Shown: piece after piece, positions 25,505 to 33,308 of the stretch | How the letters are laid out: the number at the start of each line of letters is the position of its first letter | How positions within the stretch are numbered: position 1 is the first letter of the stretch | Assembly: GCA_963843535.1 (NCBI GenBank) | Contig: CAWJKU010000004.1 | Coordinates: 558,001 to 622,000, forward strand | DNA length: 64,000 bases | Reading direction: 5' to 3' | From: CAVUNY01 sp963843535 | Lineage (GTDB): Bacteria; Chloroflexota; Anaerolineae; Anaerolineales; Anaerolineaceae | Position numbers and translations under genes: made by a program | Notes under the pieces: generated by a model | What the model was told of the DNA's origin: nothing | What the model saw: the letters and a program-made list of their open reading frames with translations, nothing else | The model's database searches: none

Positions 25505-27244
25505 ATGGCGATCCAAATATTACCGGATGAAGTTGCATCACAAATTGCCGCCGGCGAGGTGATTGAAAGGCCGGCTTCGGTGGTCAAGGAGCTGTTGGAA
25601 AACGCAGTGGATGCCGGCGCGCGCCAGGTGAGCATTCATGTGGAACAGTCCGGGCGGCGTTTGATCGAAATTGCGGATGATGGGGGCGGTATTCCCGCAG
25701 AAGAACTGCTGCTGGCAGTGGCCCGCCACGCCACCAGCAAGCTGCGCTCCGCTGAGGATTTGTTTCATATCACCACCCTGGGTTTCCGGGGAGAAGCGTT
25801 GGCCTCGATCGCATCGGTCTCACGCCTGACCCTTCTTTCGCATAGTCGTAATTCGACGGCTGGGGCGCGGCTGCTCATCGAAGGCGGGCATGCCGGGCGA
25901 GTAGAACCGGCGGGTATCCCCAATGGGACCGTGGTGCGGGTTGAGGATCTGTTTTTTAACGTTCCGGCCCGGCTGAAGTTCTTAAAGCGGGATGCCACCG
26001 AACGACAGCAAATCGACGGCCTGGTGACGCGCTATGCCCTGGCTTACCCCGAGGTGCGCTTCCAATTGTTTCACGACAACCGGCCGGTTCTGCAGACCAG
26101 CGGCAACGGCAACCGGCGCGAAGTGCTGGCTAATCTGTACGGGGTGGAGACTGCCCGCCAGATGGTAGAGGTCGAGCTGGAAGACGAAGGCATGCGCATC
26201 TTCGGTTATACCAGCCCGGTGGCGCTGACCCGGTCCAACCGGCGCGAGATGACCTTTTTTGTCAATGGGCGCTGGGTGAACGATCCGGCATTGAATTCCG
26301 CATTATTGCAGGCTTACCACACCCTGTTGATGGTCGGACGCTTCCCCATGGCGGTTCTTTTCCTGGACCTGCCGCCGGAAGACGTGGATGTCAACGTGCA
26401 TCCCGCCAAAGCCGAAGTGCGATTTCGCCGCGGCGATCGGGTGTTCAGCCTGGTGCAGCGGGCGGTGCGCCGCACGCTGCTGGCGCATTCGCCAGTACCT
26501 CAATTAAACCCAACTTTCTGGCGCTCAGAGACAACTCAGCGGGTGATCGATCCGGCCTGGGAAATGGCGGCCCAGGCCAAACTGCCTCCAGCTGCTGATG
26601 ATGTGCCTGAGCCAATCCAGGGCAGCTCTCGGCCTGATACGGGTAACCTGCCTTCGGGCCAGATGCCCCTGCTGCGCCTGGTGGGGCAGGTGGGGGCAAC
26701 CTACCTGGTGGCGGAAGGCCCGGATGGATTGTATTTAATCGACCAGCACGCCGCCCACGAACGTGTGCTGTTTGAAAAATGGATGAGCCAGCACGAAAGG
26801 CAGGTGCCAGCTCAGGCTTTGCTTAGCCCGGTGCTGATTCAGCTTTCACCCCAATCTGCCCAGGTAATTTCCAACCAGCTGCCCAACCTGGACCATCTCG
26901 GCTTTCAGGTGGAGCCGTTTGGGCCGGGCGCGTTCCAGGTGCGCGCATTACCGGCTATCCTCAGCCACATGGACCCGGCTGCCGCACTGCGAGTGATCGT
27001 GGAAGACTTCGAAGAGGATGAAACACCTCTCCAGGCTGAAGTGGAAGCACGCCTGGCGGCGCGCATCTGTAAACGGGCCGCAGTCAAAGGCGGGCAAACC
27101 CTTTCCATGGAAGAACAGCGCGCCCTGCTGACCGACCTGGAAAGCTGCCAATCCCCGCGCACCTGTCCGCACGGCAGGCCGACCATGATCCACCTATCCG
27201 TGGATTTGCTTGAACGCCAGTTTGGTCGGCGGGGCAGCCGCTGA
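25505..27244 (+). CDS. mutL: DNA mismatch repair protein MutL
   Basis: 579-aa mismatch-repair ATPase/endonuclease. The GHKL ATPase is clear: IAAGEVIERPASVVKELLENAVDAG, IADDGGGI, RHATSKL and TLGFRGEALASIASVS. The C-terminal domain has the nuclease metal motif DQHAAHERVLFE (DQHA-x2-E-x4-E), plus CPHGRP near the end, so this is the endonuclease-active MutL found in species lacking MutH. A Pro-rich linker joins the domains. It is transcribed divergently from the ubiD-like gene. No mutS is in the window. Confidence 0.97.
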   Translation: MAIQILPDEVASQIAAGEVIERPASVVKELLENAVDAGARQVSIHVEQSGRRLIEIADDGGGIPAEELLLAVARHATSKLRSAEDLFHITTLGFRGEALASIASVSRLTLLSHSRNSTAGARLLIEGGHAGRVEPAGIPNGTVVRVEDLFFNVPARLKFLKRDATERQQIDGLVTRYALAYPEVRFQLFHDNRPVLQTSGNGNRREVLANLYGVETARQMVEVELEDEGMRIFGYTSPVALTRSNRREMTFFVNGRWVNDPALNSALLQAYHTLLMVGRFPMAVLFLDLPPEDVDVNVHPAKAEVRFRRGDRVFSLVQRAVRRTLLAHSPVPQLNPTFWRSETTQRVIDPAWEMAAQAKLPPAADDVPEPIQGSSRPDTGNLPSGQMPLLRLVGQVGATYLVAEGPDGLYLIDQHAAHERVLFEKWMSQHERQVPAQALLSPVLIQLSPQSAQVISNQLPNLDHLGFQVEPFGPGAFQVRALPAILSHMDPAAALRVIVEDFEEDETPLQAEVEARLAARICKRAAVKGGQTLSMEEQRALLTDLESCQSPRTCPHGRPTMIHLSVDLLERQFGRRGSR

Positions 27245-27269
27245 ACTTTGAAATGACCATATAATGTAT

Positions 27270-27310
27270 GCGGTGTTTTTTGAGACGCGAATCCCCTCAA
27301 GAAACACCGC
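27270..27310 (+). terminator. Probable terminator hairpin after mutL
   Basis: A 9-bp stem (GCGGTGTTT at 27270-27278, complement at 27302-27310) with a 23-nt loop starts 26 nt after the mutL stop. Only three T residues follow, so it is weak or non-canonical. Confidence 0.5.
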
Positions 27311-27428
27311 TTTACAACCTTTTAGCTGGTCTTGCTATCGCAGGCCATGCAAAATGATGTATTAGTATCATATAAGCTGGTCGGCCCCCTGGGGCCAGGG
27401 CTGGCAGCGACCACATAAAATGATGCCA

Positions 27429-27469
27429 GGGTGTTTTTTCGCGCGACGAAGTCGCGCGAAAAAACACCC
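27429..27469. repeat. Perfect 19-bp hairpin in the mutL-degV gap
   Basis: A 19-bp perfect inverted repeat (27429-27447 and 27451-27469) with a 3-nt GAA loop. The T-run is on the 5' side of the GC part on both strands, so it does not fit a normal intrinsic terminator. A 14-nt GC palindrome (GGCCCC-CT-GGGGCC) is seen further upstream. The rest of 27245-27516 holds no gene. Confidence 0.75.
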
Positions 27470-27516
27470 GAAACAACAAAAAAGGTATTAATAAATTTTT
27501 GGAAAGGATGCTGGAC

Positions 27517-28379
27517 ATGCAGATTTTGACCGATCGAGGGATGGATTTGGCTCCAGAACAACTGGAGGGCTACACACTGACCTATGCGCCGCTTCGTTTA
27601 ACTCTGGATGGAATCACTTATAAAAGTGGCGAAGACATCCAACCCGCCGAATTTTATAAATTACTTTCGGAGACAGAAAGTTTCCCCACTACCTCGCTGC
27701 CATCCGCGGGGGAATTTGCGGAGCTGTACCGGTCTCTGGCCAAAACTGACCCGGAAATTCTTTCGATCCACATCTCTTCCGGATTGAGCGGTACCCTGGA
27801 TACTGCCCGGGCCGGGGCCGAGATGGTGCCTGAAGCCCACGTCACCTTTTTCGATTCGATGACCCTTTCCTGCCCGTTCGGCTGGCAGGTGGAAGCCGCG
27901 CTGCATGCCTTAAAAAAGGGTGGACTCTGGAAGCGATCCTGGAGATGCTGCCCAAGATTCGCGAAAAGGCGCACGGTATCTTTACCCTGCCGGAAATGAA
28001 ATATTTGATCCACGGCGGACGGATCAGCCATATCCGCGGCCTGGTGGCGTCAATGCTCAATATCAAGCCGATCATTGGGGTGGATAAAATCACCGGAAAA
28101 TATACTTCTTTTGGGCAGGAAATTACTTTTCGCCGGGCGGTGAATAAGCTGGCGGACACCATAACCCATTGGTTCCCAGAAGGTAGTAAGCTGCGCGTCC
28201 AACTACTGCATGCTTATAATTTAGAGGCCACTGAAATGCTGCGCCATCGCCTGGACCAATTATTTCAGTGTGTTTACATGCCCACGACGCCGGTTGCTCC
28301 GGTACTCGGGGCACACACTGGACCGGGAATGGTTGGCTTATCCTTCGGCCCGGCCGATTTATGGGATCAAATTCCTTAG
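27517..28379 (+). CDS. DegV family fatty-acid-binding protein, read through a -1 frame change
   Basis: DegV proteins bind fatty acids and in Firmicutes act as FakB subunits that present them to the FakA kinase. The first frame (from ATG 27517, AAGGA upstream) runs MQILTDRGMDL... to SLPSAGEF and SIHISSGLSGT, the fatty-acid-binding signature, up to residue 134. The rest of the family (PEMKYLIHGGRISHIRG, LNIKPIIGV) continues in the -1 frame to 28379, total 287 aa. The switch falls exactly at A AAA AAG (27912-27918), read as AAA AAG in frame zero. Either one A is missing in the sequence or the ribosome slips. Without slippage the product stops at 27999. No fakA is in the window. Confidence 0.8.
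27912..27918 (+). promoter_or_regulatory. Candidate -1 ribosomal frameshift site (A AAA AAG) in degV
   Basis: The heptamer A AAA AAG is in the correct phase (TTA AAA AAG in frame zero), and a one-base slip back joins the two halves of DegV without loss. It is the same heptamer as in E. coli dnaX. An SD-like AGGTGG is 19 nt upstream, further than in dnaX (about 10 nt). I see no convincing downstream stem-loop. Confidence 0.45.
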
Positions 28380-28397
28380 CAATTTAAGGTAGAAAAA

Positions 28398-28434
28398 AGG
28401 GAGTTTTGGCCGCGTTTTGCGGCCAAAACTCCCT
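28398..28434 (-). terminator. Terminator hairpin of the Sir2 gene
   Basis: A 16-bp perfect stem (28398-28413 with 28419-28434) and a 5-nt loop. On the minus strand it is followed by a T-run, so it ends the leftward REC-CpaE/Sir2 transcript. It may also stop degV transcription from the other side, but there is no T-run on the + strand. Confidence 0.75.
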
Positions 28435-28529
28435 AAGCCTCTGTTGGGAGGATAGGTCTTAGACAAATCGTTCTTTTTAGACAGTCCCGTACTGATATGC
28501 GAGGAGTGATTGCTACAAAATAATTTTTT

Positions 28530-29294
28530 TCATTCGACCAACTGCGCGATACGTGGCAGGGCTTCGGCAACATTGGTTGTTATTACTACTTCGGCTCGTT
28601 CGTTCAGGTAGGTCGGGGTGTAATTATTGATTATGACAGCGGCGTGATGCTCGACCGCATAATACGGCAAGCCGGCGGCGGGCATGACCTCCAGGGATGA
28701 TCCGGCGATCAAAAACACGTCGGCGCTTTCGCTGTGCGCTTCCGCCGCCCGCCACGTATCTTCGGGAAGCATTTCTTCAAACAGGACAAAGTCCGGTTTT
28801 AAAAGGCTGCCACAGTCAGGGCAGGCGGGCAAGGTCCCATTCTCGATAAAGGTAGTTAAATAGGGTATGCTGGCTACAACCAGATGGCATTTTGGGCAAG
28901 ACAAGGTGTTCATGCCGCCGTGTACTTCGAATACGTTGTGCGACCCGGCTTTTTGATGCAGGCCGTCGATGTTTTGGGTGATCACCGCCTTCAAGATGCC
29001 AGCCTTTTCCATTTTGGCCAGGGCCAGATGAGCTGGATTGGGTTGGGCAAGTACGATCTGGGCTGCCAGGGGGCGCAGCCAGTCAAAGAATACCTGGGGC
29101 GTACGGCGGAAGCTGGTCAATGATGCGACCTTCATCGGATCGTTTTTCGCCCACAGACCGGAACCTGCCGAACGGAAATCAGGAATGCCAGAAGGAGTAG
29201 ATACCCCGGCCCCGGTGAAGGCTACCGCGTGCCGGGCTTTGCGCAGCAAATCCGCCGCTTTTTGATAAGCGGCATCTGGAGTGAATTGACTCAT
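28530..29294 (-). CDS. cobB: Sir2-family NAD-dependent protein deacylase
   Basis: 254-aa sirtuin that removes acyl groups from lysines using NAD+. Motifs are GAGVSTPSGIPDFRS near residue 28, TQNIDGLHQKAG, the catalytic His in VHGGM, and the zinc knuckle CPKC...CPDC. Length is normal. The start overlaps the stop of the upstream REC-ATPase gene by 4 nt (ATGA), so the two are cotranslated. This pairs a deacylase with a signalling ATPase, though nothing else ties the two functions. Confidence 0.94.
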   Translation of the reverse strand: MSQFTPDAAYQKAADLLRKARHAVAFTGAGVSTPSGIPDFRSAGSGLWAKNDPMKVASLTSFRRTPQVFFDWLRPLAAQIVLAQPNPAHLALAKMEKAGILKAVITQNIDGLHQKAGSHNVFEVHGGMNTLSCPKCHLVVASIPYLTTFIENGTLPACPDCGSLLKPDFVLFEEMLPEDTWRAAEAHSESADVFLIAGSSLEVMPAAGLPYYAVEHHAAVIINNYTPTYLNERAEVVITTNVAEALPRIAQLVE

Positions 29295-30442
29295 TTCTTG
29301 ACCCGTTGGTGGATGATCCCTGCTAACAGGTTAAATTGTTGTGATAGAAGGCTTTCAGGTTGGATTTCGATCAGCGCCAGATTGCGCATTCCGGCCTGGA
29401 AAGCCTGTTCGGGCGCAGGCGGAAATACGACTTGAATGGGCACATCCAGGCGTTCCTGGACCTGGGAAATAGAAAGCTGGATGTCGGCCCGCACCCGGTT
29501 GATCATCACCACCGTCAATAAACGCCCGCGGCCAAAACCACGATCACTTAATTCATCGATGAACTGCCGGGTGCGATTAATGGAGCCTGGATAAGGCTCG
29601 GTTACCACAATCATTTCTTGTAGGTAAGAACAAATTCGATCAAAAGCGGGCAGGATGGGATTCCCGATATCGAGCAAGCACATCGGCGCGAGGGTAGAAA
29701 GCTGCTGGACGATGGCTTCATATTGGGGGCCGGCATTAATTAACGACAGATCGCTCAATGAGTTGGAGGCAAGCAGCAGCCTCACGCCGTAATTGGTGCG
29801 TACCAGCTCTTTAGAGACCGATTCCGCGGTGATTTCTACGGGTTTCAAGCGCAGCAAGTTGCTCAGGCCGGTCGGGTTGGTAAAACCGAGATCGTGGCCC
29901 CAGGTGCCGTTGCCGGGGCGTAATTCAGAGGCTACCAGATCCACTTTGTGGTTTTGATGGAGACCAATCGCCAGGTTCAGCACCAGGCTGGAAACGCCCA
30001 TGCCGCCTTTGGGCGCCGCTACACCCAGAAGGTACCCGCGTTCCGATGCAGCTATCCCAGGTGCCCTTCCTCGGTTGCGAGCCAGCAAGGCTTTTATCCG
30101 CGCGACTAGCTCAACCGGATGAACAGGTTTGGTCAGGTAGTCATCGACCCCGGCTTCATACCCCATCACTTTTGCATCCAACTGGTTGCGCGCAGTGAAC
30201 ATGAGAATAGGGGTCGGCCCGGTTTGTGGATCTTTGCGCAGCTGGCGGGTGACTTCGTACCCGTCTGTGTCGGTCAGCATCACATCCAACAAGATAAGAT
30301 CGGGATGTTCACGGGCAGCCTGACTGAGGGCCTGAGCGCCGCTGTTGGCGGCAGCAATTTCGAACCCCTGGCGCTGCAGCATTAATCCTACCAGACGCAG
30401 GGTTTCAATATCATCATCGACAATTAGAATCTTATCGGGCAT
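29291..30442 (-). CDS. Response regulator receiver fused to CpaE/ParA-like ATPase
   Basis: 383-aa protein. Residues 1-120 are a receiver domain with acidic pocket Asp9/Asp10, phosphoacceptor Asp53 (LILLDVM) and Lys105 (TKP). Residues about 135-383 form a MinD/ParA-type ATPase with the deviant Walker A APKGGMGVSS. This layout is that of CpaE/TadZ, which places tight-adherence pili at the pole, but other tad genes are absent from the window. It heads an overlapping operon with cobB. The response to phosphorylation and the cognate kinase are unknown. Confidence 0.85.
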   Translation of the reverse strand: MPDKILIVDDDIETLRLVGLMLQRQGFEIAAANSGAQALSQAAREHPDLILLDVMLTDTDGYEVTRQLRKDPQTGPTPILMFTARNQLDAKVMGYEAGVDDYLTKPVHPVELVARIKALLARNRGRAPGIAASERGYLLGVAAPKGGMGVSSLVLNLAIGLHQNHKVDLVASELRPGNGTWGHDLGFTNPTGLSNLLRLKPVEITAESVSKELVRTNYGVRLLLASNSLSDLSLINAGPQYEAIVQQLSTLAPMCLLDIGNPILPAFDRICSYLQEMIVVTEPYPGSINRTRQFIDELSDRGFGRGRLLTVVMINRVRADIQLSISQVQERLDVPIQVVFPPAPEQAFQAGMRNLALIEIQPESLLSQQFNLLAGIIHQRVKK

Positions 30443-30524
30443 GTTAATCCTAACCTGTCCAGTTTTTGCAGTCTAGCATAGTCTGATGCGGTTGGCAAGC
30501 GCGCTCTACTTATATGATGAATCT

Positions 30525-30600
30525 GTCATTGCGAGCGAAGCGAAGCAATCTTCTGGCAAAAAGATTGCTTCACTGCCCTTCGGGCAGTTCGCAATGACGG
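30525..30600. repeat. Dispersed palindromic repeat, copy 1
   Basis: The ends are inverted repeats GTCATTGCGA (30525-30534) and TCGCAATGAC (30589-30598). Inside are two further stems: AAGCAATCTT/AAGATTGCTT (30543-30570) and ACTGCCC/GGGCAGT (30572-30588). A related copy lies at 59874-59980. This is the common intergenic element type with the core CATTGCGAGCGAAGCAATC. It lies in the 308-nt gap before tilS, which otherwise holds only the tilS promoter. Confidence 0.8.
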
Positions 30601-30738
30601 GTTTTCATTATGCGTGGCCCGCGGTTGCACGACCTGCTTTTTTACCATGCTTAATTATAAAATAATTACAGTAAGCTTACCATAAACAAAAAAGTTCAAG
30701 GAGATATATATTTAAGCACTTATCTGCCGCGGTATGGT

Positions 30739-30744
30739 TATAAT
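30739..30744 (+). promoter_or_regulatory. -10 box of tilS, leaderless arrangement
   Basis: TATAAT ends 6 nt before the tilS ATG, with no Shine-Dalgarno sequence in between. No clear -35 box is found at 17 bp. Transcription should begin at or next to the start codon. Confidence 0.55.
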
Positions 30745-30750
30745 GATCAT

Positions 30751-32214
30751 ATGGAACTGGCGCAGATAAAAGACGCCTTGTTAAAAGATTGCCTGGTGTC
30801 GCTGGAAAAGCTGCTGGTCGTCGGCGTTTCTGGAGGAGCAGACAGTTTGTGCCTGCTTGACAGCCTGCACCACCTCGGTATTCCTCTCATAGCGGCTCAT
30901 TTTGATCATGGTTTGCGGGACGAATCGGCTGAAGACGCGCGGCATGTGGCTGCGTTAGTCAAAGAAATGGGTATCTCTTTCCAGCAAGCCCGAATGGATG
31001 TGCGCCGCCTGGCGGCTCTAGAAGGATTGTCGATTGAAGAAGCCGCGCGGAAAGCGCGCTACCGGTTTTTGTTCTCTACCGCGCGACAAAACCAGGCCCA
31101 GGCCGTGGCAGTGGCACACACAGCCGACGACCAGGTGGAAACAGTGCTGATGCACCTGCTGCGAGGGGCAGGCTTGAGCGGCCTCAAAGGAATTATGGAC
31201 CGGTTGGTGATTCCTGAATGGGATGGCGAGATTCCTTTGGTGAGACCGCTGTTGGGCTTCTGGCGAGCTGAAACGGAAGCCTGGTGCATGAAAAAAAAGC
31301 TCCGTGCGATCGTCGATCCAAGCAACCAGGACACACTCTTCTTTCGCAACCGCCTGCGCCACGAGCTAATTCCTGAATTACAGACTTACAATCCGAATAT
31401 TAAAGAAGTCATCTGGCGCATGGCCAATTTATTAACAGGCGACTGGGAAATCATCGAAGGATTGGTGGACCAGGCCTGCCAGCGCTGCAGGATGGAAAAG
31501 GACGGTACCTGGGTGACATTGAGCCTGGCAGAGCTGCAGACGCTAAGTACCGGTCTGCAGCGGGCGGTTATGCGCCGCGCGATTGCCCAAATGCGTGCCG
31601 GACTGCGAGACGTTGACGCCGGTTCGATAGACCGCTGTCTGGATTGGTTAAAAAATCCGGCGCGCGGGCGATGGATGGAGGTGGCGGCGGGGCTGCACCT
31701 GAGGGTGGAATGGGGTAGGGTCATCCTATCTGAGACCAGGGATGTTCCGCCCGCGGAAGACTGGCCCCAGGTGCCGTTAGGTGAGGAATTGACCCTGCCG
31801 GTGCCGGGCGAAGTCCGCCTGGCTAACAATTGGTCAATCCGATCGTCGCGGACAATGAGCGGCGGTAATCTTCATGGGAATGGATTTTTCCAGGCCAGCC
31901 GGGGGGTGGGATTACTGGAGCTGGTTATTCAGCTCGATGCCAGCAAACTGACCTTGCCGCTGCAAGTTCGCGGTGTAAAGCCGGGCGAGCGCCTGGCGCC
32001 GTTAGGCATGACCGGTCACACGTTGAAGCTTTCGGATTATTTCACCAATCGAAAGCTTCCGCTGCGGGCGCGGCGCGGTTGGCCCCTGGTGATCTCTGCC
32101 GGCGAAACGGTTTGGGTGTGCGGACTGCGCATGAGTGAAAATTATAAGGTGGACGAAGTCACGAGGGATGTGATCTGCCTGGAACTGGTGCGGATCATCC
32201 CGACCAGAAGTTGA
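30751..32214 (+). CDS. tilS: tRNA(Ile)-lysidine synthase
   Basis: 487-aa enzyme that makes lysidine at C34 of the AUA-reading tRNA(Ile), an essential step. The PP-loop ATP site SGGADS is at residues 27-32, followed by AHFDHGLRDESAED and AVAHTADDQVETVLM, the family signatures. The C-terminal TilS domains (about 220-480) include LRVRGVKPGERLAPLGMTG-like sequence and end with the usual WVCGLRMSENYKV. Length is typical. The start has no ribosome site and sits 6 nt after a -10 box. Confidence 0.95.
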   Translation: MELAQIKDALLKDCLVSLEKLLVVGVSGGADSLCLLDSLHHLGIPLIAAHFDHGLRDESAEDARHVAALVKEMGISFQQARMDVRRLAALEGLSIEEAARKARYRFLFSTARQNQAQAVAVAHTADDQVETVLMHLLRGAGLSGLKGIMDRLVIPEWDGEIPLVRPLLGFWRAETEAWCMKKKLRAIVDPSNQDTLFFRNRLRHELIPELQTYNPNIKEVIWRMANLLTGDWEIIEGLVDQACQRCRMEKDGTWVTLSLAELQTLSTGLQRAVMRRAIAQMRAGLRDVDAGSIDRCLDWLKNPARGRWMEVAAGLHLRVEWGRVILSETRDVPPAEDWPQVPLGEELTLPVPGEVRLANNWSIRSSRTMSGGNLHGNGFFQASRGVGLLELVIQLDASKLTLPLQVRGVKPGERLAPLGMTGHTLKLSDYFTNRKLPLRARRGWPLVISAGETVWVCGLRMSENYKVDEVTRDVICLELVRIIPTRS

Positions 32215-32262
32215 CCGGGACAATTTGAAAGATGAACCGAGTAAACTAGTAAACTTACCTAT

Positions 32263-32291
32263 TTGACAGTTTCCAATATGACGGGTATAAT
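32263..32291 (+). promoter_or_regulatory. Consensus sigma70 promoter for the S1-domain gene
   Basis: Perfect TTGACA (32263-32268) and perfect TATAAT (32286-32291) with a 17-bp spacer. The leader is about 35 nt and carries a GGGAG ribosome site 8 nt before the ATG at 32331. It is the strongest promoter-like sequence seen in the window. Confidence 0.9.
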
Positions 32292-32330
32292 CCAGTTTTG
32301 CTGAAATTTAACCCCCTGGGAGTATAGTGT

Positions 32331-33176
32331 ATGGACTTAAATACCGTGGCGGAGGGTGCAAGCTCCGTCGAAATCAAACCCAAAATGCACTTTGCCGGAA
32401 AGGTGGTGAAAATCAGCCTGGCCGGTGCGGCGATCGACATCGGGCAGGCGATTCCCGCCGTACTGCATGTCTCGCAGATCGTCCCGCCGACGGAAGAGCC
32501 CATTAAAAGGGTAAGCGATGTGCTGCAGATCGGTCAAGAAGTGGAAGTGTGGGTGAAGCGCGTCCGAGAAGATCATGTCGAGCTCACGATGTTCAGACCG
32601 TTGGATCTTGAATGGCGCGATCTGAAAAAAGGCATGACTGTTAAAGGTAAAGTAGTACGCCTGGAAAAATTTGGTGCTTTCATCGAGATCGGCGCCGAGC
32701 GTCCCGGACTGGTACACATCAGCGAGATGGCTCACGGCTACGTCAAACAGCCTTCCGATATTGTGAAGGAAGATGATGAGATTGAAGCGGAAGTGCTGGA
32801 TGTCAACCGCCGCAAGAAGCAAATCAAGCTGAGCATGAAGGCTTTGATTCCGGAACCGGTCAAAGTTGAAGAACCCATGCGTGCGGTGGAAATGCCGCAG
32901 CCCAAAGAACGCCCGGCACGCAAACCTCAGCCGCCCAAGCGCCAGCCGCGCCGCAAAACCAGTGATAATGTTGAAATTTCTGATGAGCTGCTGGCAATTT
33001 CCGGCGAACCTGCGCCCGAAGCTGAACCTACCGCGATGGAAATTGCGATCCGTGCAGCCATGGAGAAAGCGAAAGTTCGCAAGCAAGAACAAGAAAAAGC
33101 TCGCAAGGCCAAAACCATTTCAACTGTACAGGAAGATATCCTGTCGCGTACGCTTCAAAGCAAGCCGAACGCTTAG
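32331..33176 (+). CDS. Two-S1-domain RNA-binding protein (ribosomal S1-like)
   Basis: 281-aa RNA-binding protein with two S1 (OB-fold) domains: about residues 20-87 (weaker) and 102-172, the latter with VKGKVVRLEKFGAFIEIG and LVHISEMAHG. A basic Pro/Lys/Arg-rich tail (about 175-281) follows. Full ribosomal protein S1 has four to six S1 repeats, so this is a short relative whose role may be in translation or RNA turnover. It has a perfect promoter and a strong terminator, so it is a highly expressed single-gene unit. Confidence 0.85.
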   Translation: MDLNTVAEGASSVEIKPKMHFAGKVVKISLAGAAIDIGQAIPAVLHVSQIVPPTEEPIKRVSDVLQIGQEVEVWVKRVREDHVELTMFRPLDLEWRDLKKGMTVKGKVVRLEKFGAFIEIGAERPGLVHISEMAHGYVKQPSDIVKEDDEIEAEVLDVNRRKKQIKLSMKALIPEPVKVEEPMRAVEMPQPKERPARKPQPPKRQPRRKTSDNVEISDELLAISGEPAPEAEPTAMEIAIRAAMEKAKVRKQEQEKARKAKTISTVQEDILSRTLQSKPNA

Positions 33177-33195
33177 TCGTCCCAAGGGACTGGAT

Positions 33196-33241
33196 GATGG
33201 GTCTTGGCGGGTTTTCTCCCGCCAAGACCCATCTTTTTTTA
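33196..33241 (+). terminator. Intrinsic terminator after the S1-domain gene
   Basis: A 16-bp perfect stem (33196-33211 with 33218-33233), a 6-nt loop and then seven T residues. It is a strong terminator just after the S1-domain gene and before pyrG. Confidence 0.95.
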
Positions 33242-33308
33242 TATGCAGCGCGGCAGTTTGAACCCTCGGCGGATGAGGTTCGCGCAAATTATCAAGCCAG
33301 GAGGTAGG

